This document shows positions 17,850-26,826 of a stretch of DNA of 64,000 bases, in pieces. A program made the position numbers and the translations under genes. Each line of letters opens with the position of its first letter. Position 1 is the stretch's first letter. This stretch comes from Schaalia suimastitidis DSM 15538 (GTDB lineage: Bacteria; Actinomycetota; Actinomycetes; Actinomycetales; Actinomycetaceae). The notes below the pieces were generated by a model that saw only the letters and a program-made list of their open reading frames with translations, had not been told where the DNA came from and did no database searches. The stretch spans positions 432,434-496,433 of the forward strand of contig NZ_KE386848.1 of assembly GCF_000429105.1 (NCBI RefSeq). The letters run 5' to 3'.

Positions 17850-18243
17850 ACGCCGCACGTGGAGATCTTTCTTCACTTCCCTAAGGGTCTCACCTCGTGC
17901 GCCTTTGACGACAGTGCGCGTACCCCACGGCGCCTCGCGAGCCATCCATGATGACGCGCCAACTCCTGCCACCCCCATTGGCGCGGTTCGGCGACGTGAA
18001 CGTGTCCGTCTGGTCGGTACCGTTGAGTCGAAGACATTTTCTCCAGCGAATGCCTCGATGTTATTGACTGCGCGCCTGTCGGATCCAAGTGGCAGCATCG
18101 AGCTTCGGTGGCCCGGCCGACGTGATATTCCGGGCCTTCATGTCGGTTCGCGTGTGGAGGTCCAAGGGGTCGTTGGAGCTGACCACGAAAAGAATATTGT
18201 CATTAACCCGTTATATCGGCTAATCAGTGCGGAGCGATCGTGA
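17842..18243 (+). CDS. OB-fold nucleic-acid-binding domain protein
   Basis: Starting at the ATG at 17842, which overlaps the DUF3710 stop, gives 133 residues. The C-terminal two thirds form a single OB fold resembling the RecG/anticodon-binding type (VRLVGTVESKTF, GSIELRWPGR, GLHVGSRVEVQGVV). It corresponds to the Rv2694c position in mycobacteria. Binding of DNA or RNA is inferred from the fold only. The stop overlaps the DUF3159 GTG start. Confidence 0.82.
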   Translation: MHKRRTWRSFFTSLRVSPRAPLTTVRVPHGASRAIHDDAPTPATPIGAVRRRERVRLVGTVESKTFSPANASMLLTARLSDPSGSIELRWPGRRDIPGLHVGSRVEVQGVVGADHEKNIVINPLYRLISAERS

Positions 18244-18926
18244 CGCAACACCACGACACACCTGGCAACACTCGCAGCGGCATCCTGGGTCAACTTGATT
18301 CCCAGCAATTCTCACTTACCGAGGCTGTCGGAGGCTGGCGCGGCATGGTGGAGTCTGTGGTGCCCTCGCTGGTTTTTGTTGTCACCTACGTTGTCACAAC
18401 GCAGCTGCGTCTCTCGCTTGTCGTGACAGGCGTCGTTGCAGCACTCCTGTGTCTTGCGCGCCTCATTCAACGTCAGAATATGACGCAGGCTTTATCCGGG
18501 GCGATTGCGGGTATTGGTATCGGTGCATTGTGGGCGTGGACATCTGGGCGTGGGCAGGACTTTTTTATTGGCGGACTTATTAGTGCAGCCGTCTTTTCCA
18601 GTGTGATGCTGATATCGTTGCTTGTCCGCCGTCCACTTATCGGTGTGGCACTTCAGGTGGTGTATTCACTGCCGCGCACGTGGTGGTCAGATACCGATAG
18701 TACCCACGTGTCATTACGCGCGCGGGCGTGGGCTGCAACATGGGTCTGGGCCGCAGTGTTTATTTTGCGCCTGGCCATTCAATATCCGCTGTGGTATGCA
18801 GGTATGGTTGCTCAGCTTGGTGTTGCGAAACTAATCCTTGGGCTGCCACTATTTGGCTTAGGTGCGTGGATAACGTGGCTGTTGATTGCGCCTGAACTGA
18901 CCGCTTTGCGTAACCGCCGAAACTAA
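18240..18926 (+). CDS. DUF3159 integral membrane protein
   Basis: The 228-residue membrane protein has about six hydrophobic segments and matches DUF3159 (Rv2693c family). It begins with a short hydrophilic tail containing FSLTEAVGGWRGMVESVVP, the family's typical opening, and carries a central GRGQDFFIGG. The GTG start overlaps the OB-fold stop. It may be a permease-like or scaffold protein; no substrate is known. It converges on ceoC. Confidence 0.88.
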   Translation: MTQHHDTPGNTRSGILGQLDSQQFSLTEAVGGWRGMVESVVPSLVFVVTYVVTTQLRLSLVVTGVVAALLCLARLIQRQNMTQALSGAIAGIGIGALWAWTSGRGQDFFIGGLISAAVFSSVMLISLLVRRPLIGVALQVVYSLPRTWWSDTDSTHVSLRARAWAATWVWAAVFILRLAIQYPLWYAGMVAQLGVAKLILGLPLFGLGAWITWLLIAPELTALRNRRN

Positions 18927-19017
18927 GGCGGTACCGGTAAAGGCGATATGGCGCAGGCGGGGACTATCCCATCCGAAACAGCGCCTTTTGCCTTTTGTTG
19001 CACATATCTTGTCGTTG

Positions 19018-19701
19018 TCAGCCTCGTACCGGGTGGTTGCCGACGAGGATATGTGTCACCTCGTCGACAAGCGTGCGGTCAGAATCGGGGACCAGAAGCA
19101 GCAGTTCGTCTTCGGCTTCTACTGTGTCGTCAGGACCAACACTGATCGGACGCTCATCACGCAGTAAGGCAGACAGTACAACCTTCGGGGGAAGCCCTAA
19201 GTTATTGACCTGTTTGCCAATAACCGGTGACGTGCTGGGCAGTACCAGGGCGTACATTGATACGCGGGCAGCATTAAAGGAAAAGAGCCTTACGGCGGTA
19301 CCGACACTCACTGCTTCTTCTACTAGAGCGGTGACGATTTTCGGCGTTGATACGAGTACATCAACACCCCATGCGCCGTCGAATAACCACTCGTTTTTCG
19401 GGTTGTTGAGACGGGCAACGACACGTGGGACGGCAAACTCCGTTTTAGCGAGTAGCGAAATGACCAGGTTCGCTTTATCGTCGCCGGTTGCGGCCACTAA
19501 AACATCAGCGGATTCAAGGCCAGTATCTTTTAATGAATCAGGCGAACAGGCATCTGCGAGGACCCAATCAGCATCGGCAACCGAAGCGACCCGGATTTGG
19601 TCGGGAGCGTTGTCAATAAGTGTGACGTCGTGGCCGTGGTCAATGAGCTCTAGGGCAACCGTGCGGCCAACGGAACCTGCCCCAGCAATGACGATCTTCA
19701 T
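19018..19701 (-). CDS. ceoC: TrkA-family potassium uptake regulator (KTN), second gene
   Basis: The 227-residue regulatory subunit of a Trk/Ktr-type potassium system has an N-terminal Rossmann domain with GAGSVGRTVA and a C-terminal TrkA_C-like domain. It lies 3 nt after the companion gene. In M. tuberculosis the same pair is ceoB-ceoC (Rv2691-Rv2692), between the APC permease and DUF3159 genes exactly as here; the symbol is assigned by that synteny. No Trk membrane subunit is in the window. Confidence 0.88.
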   Translation of the reverse strand: MKIVIAGAGSVGRTVALELIDHGHDVTLIDNAPDQIRVASVADADWVLADACSPDSLKDTGLESADVLVAATGDDKANLVISLLAKTEFAVPRVVARLNNPKNEWLFDGAWGVDVLVSTPKIVTALVEEAVSVGTAVRLFSFNAARVSMYALVLPSTSPVIGKQVNNLGLPPKVVLSALLRDERPISVGPDDTVEAEDELLLLVPDSDRTLVDEVTHILVGNHPVRG

Positions 19702-19704
19702 CTT

Positions 19705-20370
19705 TTAATTCTCCAATCGTGGCGCGCGGGTGAGTATCGCACGCAACGGTGTTGGGTCGGTGCCGCCGATTGCAAAATACAACTGGTCATGTTCTTGGAC
19801 CACCATGTCGCTGCGTGCAGGCATTGCAGTGCCAAGTCTGGAGACAAATGCGATACGTTCGCCGGTGAGTTCTTCCACCACCGGGAATGCAATACCGTAC
19901 CAGGGGGCTACGGGGGTTGCTGTCACCATCGAGACCATACCGGTGGGATGGGTCCACGTCACGGCTGCCGATGGCGGAAGCAGGCGCCGCAGCACCGAGG
20001 CAGTGGTGCGCTGTACGGTGGCGACCGTTGGGATGCCGAGACGTTCGTATACCAAGGCTCGGGTGGGGTCGTAGATACGTGCCACCACGCGCTCCACATT
20101 GAAGGTTTCTCGGGCAATGCGTGCGGCAATGATATTGGAATTGTCGCCATTAGATACCGCAGCAAAGGCATAGGCATCTTTGATACCTGCTTGGCGCAAT
20201 GCGTCCCGATCCATCCCGAGTCCCGTGACACGTCGGCCAGAGAAATCCTGCCCGAGGCGGACGAAAGCCTTGGGGTCAGAGTCAATGACAGCTACGGAAT
20301 GCCCTTGGCTGTCTAACGTCGTTGCAAGTAGGGCACCTACACGCCCACAACCCATGATGACAAAGTGCAC
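19705..20370 (-). CDS. ceoB: TrkA-family potassium uptake regulator (KTN), first gene
   Basis: The 221-residue NAD-binding regulator has GCGRVGALLA at residues 7-16 and a TrkA_C domain. It should sense NAD(H) or nucleotides and gate a K+ transporter encoded elsewhere. The GTG start at 20370 has a TAGGTT box 6 nt upstream and is divergent from the APC permease GTG at 20411, so two leaderless promoters share about 40 nt. ceoC follows directly. Confidence 0.88.
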   Translation of the reverse strand: MHFVIMGCGRVGALLATTLDSQGHSVAVIDSDPKAFVRLGQDFSGRRVTGLGMDRDALRQAGIKDAYAFAAVSNGDNSNIIAARIARETFNVERVVARIYDPTRALVYERLGIPTVATVQRTTASVLRRLLPPSAAVTWTHPTGMVSMVTATPVAPWYGIAFPVVEELTGERIAFVSRLGTAMPARSDMVVQEHDQLYFAIGGTDPTPLRAILTRAPRLEN

Positions 20371-20376
20371 AGGATA

Positions 20377-20403
20377 AACCTACTCCTATTTCAGCGCTAA
20401 GCT
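20377..20403. promoter_or_regulatory. Back-to-back leaderless promoters, ceoB and APC permease
   Basis: On the minus strand TAGGTT (20382-20377) ends 6 nt before the ceoB GTG. On the plus strand TAAGCT (20398-20403) ends 7 nt before the permease GTG. Neither start has a clear ribosome-binding sequence at ordinary spacing. Confidence 0.45.
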
Positions 20404-20410
20404 GGTAGCC

Positions 20411-22420
20411 GTGCGGAAATTAATCGCAGAGACAAAACGCATAGTATTGGGAAAGCCGATGCCGTCAGATGCGGCAGGGGGCGAACTTCTGCCCAAACGG
20501 ATTGCCCTTCCTGTATTTGCTGCTGATGCATTGTCGTCGGTGGCCTACGCCCCCGATGAAATCCTCCTTACCCTGTCGTTAGCCGGTGCGATGGCATTGG
20601 TGAATTCCTTCTGGGTGGGCCTAGCCGTAACAGTTGTCCTATTCGTTGTCGTGATGTCCTACCGGCAGACGGTACATGCCTACCCCAGTGGGGGAGGCGA
20701 CTACGAAGTCGTGACCACCAATCTTGGACCTCGTTGGGGATTGCTTGTTGCGTCTGCCTTACTGGTCGACTATATCCTCACGGTCGCCGTGTCCATCTCT
20801 GCGGGCGCACAGTATGTCACCACAGCATTTCCGCTGCTTGCAGGCTGGGAAGTGCCTTTGGCGGTGTGTCTTGTCGCGCTACTTGCCCTGCTGAATCTTC
20901 GAGGGACACGAGAATCTGGGGTTGCCTTCGCTATACCCACCTATGTGTACATGGGGGCGATAGGCGTGATGATTGTGTGGGGTTTGATCAAATATGTCAC
21001 TGGAACCCTCGGACAGGCGCCCACCGCTATCTATGAGGTCGTGCCCCACAGTCAATACGCTGATGGTCTTATTGGACTGGGTGGCGCATTCCTGCTGATG
21101 CGGGCTTTTTCTTCAGGTTGTGCGGCCTTGACTGGGGTAGAAGCCATCTCTAATGGCGTGCCCTCTTTTAGGCGTCCTAAGTCTCGTAATGCAGCAGCGA
21201 CATTAGCGATGCTTGGAGGTATTTCGGCATCAATGATGCTGTCTATACTGCTGCTTGCCCGTGCTACCGGCACCAAAGTGGTGGACGATCCACAGACGCA
21301 GTTACGCCTTAACGGCCAGCCGGTACCTGAGGACCTTAACGTTGGTCCAGCAATTAGCCAGATCGCGCAAGCTGTATTTGGACCAACAAGTTTTTTCTTC
21401 CTGCTGGTCACCATCGTCACCGGACTCATACTGGTTCTTGCAGCCAATACCGCCTTTAATGGTTTCCCGTCTTTGACGTCAGTTCTTTCCCGCGATTCTT
21501 TCCTTCCGCGGCAACTGCACACGCGCGGCGACCGCCTCGTCTATTCCAATGGCATCATCGTGCTGGGTGCTGGCGCTGTCATCTTGATTGTGGCATTTGA
21601 TGCTGAAGTGACCCGATTGATCCAACTGTATGTTGTCGGCGTATTCGTGTCATTCACCCTGTCGCAACTGGGGATGATCCGGCATTGGAATACCTTGCTG
21701 CGTACACGACAAGACGGTTTAGCGCGCACGAAGGTTTTGCGTTCCCGGGCCGTCAATATCGTTGGCTTCATGGCTACCGGTATTGTTCTGGGTGTCGTAT
21801 TGGTGACGAAATTTGCGCATGGTGCGTGGATTACGCTGGTGCTAATCGCACTGGCCTATCTGATGCAAAATGCGATCTATAGTCACTACCAGATGATCGC
21901 CGCAGACTTACGTGTGGAAGATTGGACGACTAAACGTGCCCTCCCATCTCGTGTGCGGGCCCTTGTGTTGGTGTCAGGCTTTACCAAACCCGCTATGCGC
22001 GCCATCGCTGCGGCACGAGCGAGTGAACCGACGTCAATTGAGGTTGTTTCAGTCATTACTCAGCGGCACGATGAGAATAAATTGCGCACACAATGGGAAC
22101 GTTCTGGCGTGCCGGTGCCATTGACGCTCCTTGCGGCGCCTTATCGGGATGTCACCGGCGTCATCGTTCAGCATATTTCAGCTTTGCGGGCATCATCTCC
22201 CAGTGAAATGCTGATTGTGTATCTGCCGCAATATTTGGTGCGCCACTGGTGGGAGCATATTTTGCATAATCATATGGCCGCGATACTTAATCGTGAGTTG
22301 CTGAAAATACCTGGTGTGATCGTCACAGTCGTTCCGTGGAAGCTTGGTGACGACGAGGCAGTGGAAGGGCGCCGTCCATCAGGTGGGGCACCAGGACAGA
22401 CCAAGAATGAGGATATGTGA
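20411..22420 (+). CDS. APC-family permease (amino acid/K+ transporter-like)
   Basis: The 669-residue protein has about twelve transmembrane segments over residues 40-500 and a cytoplasmic C-terminal domain of about 170 residues. The N-terminal ALPVFAADALSSVAYAPDE segment is typical of the APC subgroup represented by Rv2690c. Divergent linkage to ceoB/ceoC suggests, but does not prove, a link to ion homeostasis or K+ transport (compare KimA-like APC transporters). The GTG start is supported by a -10 box 7 nt upstream. It overlaps the following methyltransferase by 4 nt. Confidence 0.87.
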   Translation: MRKLIAETKRIVLGKPMPSDAAGGELLPKRIALPVFAADALSSVAYAPDEILLTLSLAGAMALVNSFWVGLAVTVVLFVVVMSYRQTVHAYPSGGGDYEVVTTNLGPRWGLLVASALLVDYILTVAVSISAGAQYVTTAFPLLAGWEVPLAVCLVALLALLNLRGTRESGVAFAIPTYVYMGAIGVMIVWGLIKYVTGTLGQAPTAIYEVVPHSQYADGLIGLGGAFLLMRAFSSGCAALTGVEAISNGVPSFRRPKSRNAAATLAMLGGISASMMLSILLLARATGTKVVDDPQTQLRLNGQPVPEDLNVGPAISQIAQAVFGPTSFFFLLVTIVTGLILVLAANTAFNGFPSLTSVLSRDSFLPRQLHTRGDRLVYSNGIIVLGAGAVILIVAFDAEVTRLIQLYVVGVFVSFTLSQLGMIRHWNTLLRTRQDGLARTKVLRSRAVNIVGFMATGIVLGVVLVTKFAHGAWITLVLIALAYLMQNAIYSHYQMIAADLRVEDWTTKRALPSRVRALVLVSGFTKPAMRAIAAARASEPTSIEVVSVITQRHDENKLRTQWERSGVPVPLTLLAAPYRDVTGVIVQHISALRASSPSEMLIVYLPQYLVRHWWEHILHNHMAAILNRELLKIPGVIVTVVPWKLGDDEAVEGRRPSGGAPGQTKNEDM

Positions 22421-23724
22421 TGATGACGGATCCGAGTCTGGTGACGTTACGCGTCGACGATGTTGCGCACGGAGGGGCGTGCGTTGCTCGTCAAAGTGAT
22501 GGGCGCGTCGTTTTTGTGCGCCACACATTGCCTGGCGAGCACGTCGTCGCGCGGATTACCCGCACACGTAGTCGCCTTGCGTGGGCAGATGCCGTTGACA
22601 TACTTGAGGCCAGTGCTGACCGTGTGCCATCTGTGTGGCCTGAGGCCGGTCCTGGTGGGGTCGGCGGGGGAGAGCTTGCCCATGTGCGTCCTGCTGCCCA
22701 ACGTGCGTGGAAAGAACAAGTGATCCGTACGCAAATCCGTCGCATTGGTGGGCCACTTCTTGACGAGGCGGTTCGTGCAATTGGCGGCATCACTGTCCAA
22801 GCAGCACCGGGTGACGAGGATCCTGACGATACCTTGTGCGGGCGTCGCACCCGCATTGAGTTGGTGGCTAGTAACGAGGCGCGCCTGGGTATGCATGTGC
22901 ATCATGGCCATGATCTGCGTGTCCTTGAGCATATGCCGTTGGCGGTACCTGCTCTTCAAGACCTCAACGTTCTGGGCGCTGCCTCGCCGATATGGCATGG
23001 CGCGTGGGGGCCAGGGGAGCGCGTGCGATTGGTAGCACCTAATGGTGATGATCCACTTATTGTGACGCCGCGGGGCTTCTTCGACCGTTTTGGCGATGTT
23101 GATGATCGCGACGCATTGCGGTGGGATGTCACACTTGCCACGGGCGTGTTGCAGTACCAGGTGAGGCCGCAAGGTTTTTGGCAGACACACGTGGAAGGCG
23201 CATCTGTACTGGCCCGCGCTGTCGTCGAGGGCGCGCAATTGCGTGGTGGCGAGCAGGTGATGGAACTATACGCGGGTGCTGGCTTGTTTTCGCAGGCCCT
23301 GGCACACCACGCACTTGTGTCTGGGCTGAAGCAGGTGGCGATAGTGACGCTGGAAGGTGACGAGGCAGCTGTGGCTGATGCTGCTGCCAATTGTCGTGAC
23401 TTGCCTGGTGTTGACACGTGGGTGGGTGACGTTGATGCCCAGGGTGTGAAGGCGCTGGCCCGACAAGGTGAACGAATGCCTGACGTTGTGGTCCTTGATC
23501 CTCCTCGTTCAGGTGCGGGCAAAGATGTTGTGCGTGCTGTTGCTGCGAGTGGCGCGAAGAGGGTTGTCCTTGTTTCCTGCGATCCTGCGGCTGGGGCACG
23601 TGACTTAGCTGGTTTTGTGGGGTGTGGGTATCGTCTGGAAACCTTATGGGCGTGGGATCTGTTCCCGCATACGCATCACGTGGAGTCAGTGGCGGTGCTG
23701 ACACGCACATCAAGGAGTAGCTGA
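22417..23724 (+). CDS. TRAM-domain class I SAM RNA methyltransferase (TrmA/RlmCD-like)
   Basis: The 435-residue RNA uracil-5-methyltransferase-type enzyme has an N-terminal TRAM/OB domain (GGACVARQSDGRVVFV), a SAM-binding motif MELYAGAGLFSQAL near residue 283, and the catalytic region VVLDPPRSGAGKDV followed by VLVSCDPAA, whose Cys is the nucleophile. The 4Fe-4S cysteines of RlmD are not evident. The start is GTG 22417 or one of two ATGs just after it; all overlap the permease gene end. It is the Rv2689c position in mycobacteria. Confidence 0.88.
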   Translation: MMMTDPSLVTLRVDDVAHGGACVARQSDGRVVFVRHTLPGEHVVARITRTRSRLAWADAVDILEASADRVPSVWPEAGPGGVGGGELAHVRPAAQRAWKEQVIRTQIRRIGGPLLDEAVRAIGGITVQAAPGDEDPDDTLCGRRTRIELVASNEARLGMHVHHGHDLRVLEHMPLAVPALQDLNVLGAASPIWHGAWGPGERVRLVAPNGDDPLIVTPRGFFDRFGDVDDRDALRWDVTLATGVLQYQVRPQGFWQTHVEGASVLARAVVEGAQLRGGEQVMELYAGAGLFSQALAHHALVSGLKQVAIVTLEGDEAAVADAAANCRDLPGVDTWVGDVDAQGVKALARQGERMPDVVVLDPPRSGAGKDVVRAVAASGAKRVVLVSCDPAAGARDLAGFVGCGYRLETLWAWDLFPHTHHVESVAVLTRTSRSS

Positions 23725-23874
23725 AGGGTCGTGGTGAGGCTCGCGGCGCCTGCCGACAAGAGGATTCGCGGATTAGATGCAGTGGGCGTGACGTAATTCA
23801 GCGAGCGGTATTTGCGAGGCTGTGGCCACCTTTGGTGCAAAATGGCTGTTTGTGGCCGTGCGGTTGCGCAAAAT

Positions 23875-23892
23875 GGAACGCATTTGCGTTCC
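23875..23892. promoter_or_regulatory. 18-bp perfect palindrome upstream of acnA
   Basis: Eight-base arms (GGAACGCA and TGCGTTCC) flank a TT centre, 14 nt upstream of the second acnA dyad. It sits where a repressor or activator dimer could act. The regulator is unknown. Confidence 0.5.
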
Positions 23893-23906
23893 CCTACCAC
23901 TGCGCA

Positions 23907-23928
23907 TATCTTGATGTCGAGATAATCT
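23907..23928 (+). promoter_or_regulatory. acnA promoter with overlapping near-palindromic operator
   Basis: The dyad at 23907-23924 fits TATCTyGAyrTCrAGATA. Its right end merges with a -10 box (TAATCT 23923-23928, or GATAAT shifted by 2). The same dyad-to-promoter geometry occurs before putP. Confidence 0.6.
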
Positions 23929-23947
23929 GTCCAGGGTAGGAGCAGCT

Positions 23948-26635
23948 ATGACCAGTATTAACTCCTTCAACGCACGTGCCACGCTGAGCGTCAACGGAAA
24001 TGACTACACGATCTACCGCCTTGACGCCGTAAGCGGCACCGAAAAACTCCCATACTCGTTGAAGGTTCTGGCCGAAAACCTCCTACGGACCGAAGACGGC
24101 GCAAATGTCACAGCAGAGCAAATCCGTGCCCTCGCCTCCTGGAATCCACAGGCAGAACCCGACACCGAAATCCAATTCACCCCAGCGCGCGTCGTCATGC
24201 AAGACTTTACGGGCGTGCCCTGCATTGTTGACCTTGCCACCATGCGTGAGGCAGTCGCAGAACTTGGTGGCGACCCCACCCGCATCAATCCACTCGCACC
24301 TGCCGAAATGGTGATCGACCACTCCGTGCAAATCGACGTATTCGGCACAGCCGACGCCTTTGAACGCAATGTTGAACGCGAATACGAACGCAACCAGGAA
24401 CGCTACCAATTCCTCCGCTGGGGACAAGGCGCCTTCGACAATTTCCGCGTCGTCCCACCAGGGACCGGCATCGTCCACCAGGTCAATATCGAATACCTCA
24501 CCCGCACCGTATTTACACATACAGCACAAGACGGCACTGTCACCGCCTACCCCGACACCTGCGTGGGCACAGATTCACATACCACAATGGTTAACGGCCT
24601 CGGTGTTTTAGGCTGGGGCGTCGGCGGTATCGAGGCCGAAGCAGCAATGCTCGGGCAACCGGTGTCGATGCTTATTCCCAAAGTCGTCGGCTTCAAACTT
24701 TCTGGCTCCATCCCCGCCGGAGCCACCGCCACCGACGTTGTCCTCACCATCACGCAAATGCTGCGTGCCCATGGTGTCGTCGGAAAATTCGTCGAATTCT
24801 ACGGCGACGGCGTCGGTGCAGTACCACTGGCAAACCGCGCCACCATTGGCAATATGAGCCCCGAATTTGGCTCGACGGCCGCCATGTTCCCCATTGACGA
24901 CATCACCTTGGACTACCTACGCCTCACCGGGCGCAGCCAAGACACTATTGCCCTTGTCGAGGCATACGCCAAAGAACAAGGCCTATGGCACGACCCAACA
25001 CGGGAAGTTGCCTACTCCGAATACCTCGAACTGGACCTTTCCACCGTGGTGCCATCCATCGCAGGACCTAAACGCCCGCAGGACCGCATCGCACTGTCTG
25101 AATCGAAGGAGGCCTTCGCCTCGGCCCTGCCACATTATGTGCCCGACGGTCCGCGGCCAGATGTTCCCATCACCCTTGAAGACGGGACCGTTACACGCCT
25201 CAACCACGGTGACGTAGCCATTGCTTCGATCACCTCCTGTACAAATACGTCAAACCCGTCAGTGATGCTGGCAGCTGGCTTACTGGCACGCAAAGCAGTT
25301 GCGCGTGGCCTGCAATCAAAGCCATGGGTAAAAACCTCAATTGCACCCGGCTCTAAGGTTGTCACCGACTACTACGACAAAGCGGGACTGTGGGATGACC
25401 TTAACACCCTAGGTTTCAATCTGGTTGGCTATGGATGCGCTACGTGCATCGGTAACTCGGGGCCACTACCAGCGGCAGTATCGGAAGCAGTCAACGCGAA
25501 TGATTTAACGGTTGTGTCGGTTCTGTCCGGTAACCGTAATTTCGAGGGCCGAATTAATCCCGACGTGAAGATGAACTACTTGGCCTCGCCTCCGCTGGTC
25601 GTTGCCTACGCGCTGGCTGGCACGATGGATTTTGACTTTGACACCCAAAGTCTTGGTAGAGATCCTGACGGTGTCGACGTGTACCTGCGTGATATTTGGC
25701 CAACACCTGCAGAGGTGCAAGCAACGATTGACGCAGCTATCGACCGTGACATGTTCGCCCAGTCATATGCTGATGTTTTCGCTGGCGATGCGCGTTGGCA
25801 GAGCCTGGAAACGCCCGAAGGAGATGTTTTCTCTTGGGATAACGCTTCCACTTACGTGCGTAAACCCCCATATTTTGAAGGTATGACGATGACGCCGACG
25901 CCGGTGAGCGATATTCACGGTGCGCGCGTGTTACTTAAACTGGGCGATTCGGTGACTACTGACCATATTTCGCCTGCTGGATCCTTCACACCTGAAACCC
26001 CAGCGGGACAGTATTTGCTTGCTCACGGTGTCCAGCGGCGTGATTTCAATTCCTATGGGTCACGCCGAGGCAACCACGAGGTGATGATTCGCGGGACCTT
26101 CGCCAATATTCGTATCCGCAACGAAATCGTCCCTGGCGTTGAAGGCGGATTCACCCGCGACTTTACGCAGGCAGATGCGCCAGTCGTTCCTGTTTTTGAC
26201 GCTGCGCAATCGTATTTGGCTGCCGGGACACCACTGGTTGTCCTTGGTGGAAAAGAATATGGCTCAGGATCGTCCCGCGACTGGGCGGCAAAAGGTACAT
26301 CACTGCTGGGCGTGCGAGCCGTTATTACCGAAAGCTTTGAACGTATCCACCGCTCGAACCTCATTGGCATGGGCGTCTTGCCCCTGCAATTCCCTGTTGG
26401 CCAAGATCGCAATAGCCTGGGACTGACGGGCGAAGAGGTTTTCGATATCACCGGTATTGACGTGCTCAACGAAGGGACGACACCCAAGACCGTGCATGTG
26501 GTGGCGCGGCGTGAAGGCGCTGAGCCTATTGCATTTGACGCCGATGTGCGCATTGATACACCTGGCGAGGCCGACTACTACCGTAACGGCGGCATCTTGC
26601 AGTACGTGCTTCGCCAACTTGCGGCACGAGGCTGA
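23948..26635 (+). CDS. acnA: Aconitate hydratase (aconitase A)
   Basis: The 895-residue monomeric 4Fe-4S enzyme interconverts citrate and isocitrate in the TCA cycle. The cluster cysteines are visible: Cys431 in SCTNTSN, and Cys497 and Cys500 in [12 protein letters not shown]. Substrate-binding [12 protein letters not shown] and [18 protein letters not shown] lie in the C-terminal swivel domain. The length is normal for AcnA/IRP-type enzymes. The ATG has a GGTAGGAGC ribosome-binding sequence. Two dyads lie in the promoter, one overlapping the -10 box, so the gene is probably regulated by a dimeric repressor. A hairpin follows the stop. Confidence 0.97.
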   Translation: MTSINSFNARATLSVNGNDYTIYRLDAVSGTEKLPYSLKVLAENLLRTEDGANVTAEQIRALASWNPQAEPDTEIQFTPARVVMQDFTGVPCIVDLATMREAVAELGGDPTRINPLAPAEMVIDHSVQIDVFGTADAFERNVEREYERNQERYQFLRWGQGAFDNFRVVPPGTGIVHQVNIEYLTRTVFTHTAQDGTVTAYPDTCVGTDSHTTMVNGLGVLGWGVGGIEAEAAMLGQPVSMLIPKVVGFKLSGSIPAGATATDVVLTITQMLRAHGVVGKFVEFYGDGVGAVPLANRATIGNMSPEFGSTAAMFPIDDITLDYLRLTGRSQDTIALVEAYAKEQGLWHDPTREVAYSEYLELDLSTVVPSIAGPKRPQDRIALSESKEAFASALPHYVPDGPRPDVPITLEDGTVTRLNHGDVAIASITSCTNTSNPSVMLAAGLLARKAVARGLQSKPWVKTSIAPGSKVVTDYYDKAGLWDDLNTLGFNLVGYGCATCIGNSGPLPAAVSEAVNANDLTVVSVLSGNRNFEGRINPDVKMNYLASPPLVVAYALAGTMDFDFDTQSLGRDPDGVDVYLRDIWPTPAEVQATIDAAIDRDMFAQSYADVFAGDARWQSLETPEGDVFSWDNASTYVRKPPYFEGMTMTPTPVSDIHGARVLLKLGDSVTTDHISPAGSFTPETPAGQYLLAHGVQRRDFNSYGSRRGNHEVMIRGTFANIRIRNEIVPGVEGGFTRDFTQADAPVVPVFDAAQSYLAAGTPLVVLGGKEYGSGSSRDWAAKGTSLLGVRAVITESFERIHRSNLIGMGVLPLQFPVGQDRNSLGLTGEEVFDITGIDVLNEGTTPKTVHVVARREGAEPIAFDADVRIDTPGEADYYRNGGILQYVLRQLAARG

Positions 26636-26646
26636 CAATGCGTTGC

Positions 26647-26680
26647 GGCCCTCAGTGACCTTTGATGGTGACCGAGGGCC
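26647..26680. terminator. Imperfect hairpin after acnA
   Basis: Arms 26647-26660 and 26667-26680 pair with two mismatches, 11 nt after the acnA stop. There is no U-tract. Confidence 0.5.
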
Positions 26681-26826
26681 ACTTCGTTATTGCCCACATC
26701 GTGCCTTTGCCCACTGTTGGGTGAAGCGTGGAGCAGTCTTATCGCGATGTGGTTTCGCACTTCGCCGCGCTCCAAATCCAGCAGGCACACAACCGGACTG
26801 CTGGTTGAGCGGCGACGACAGGCGTC

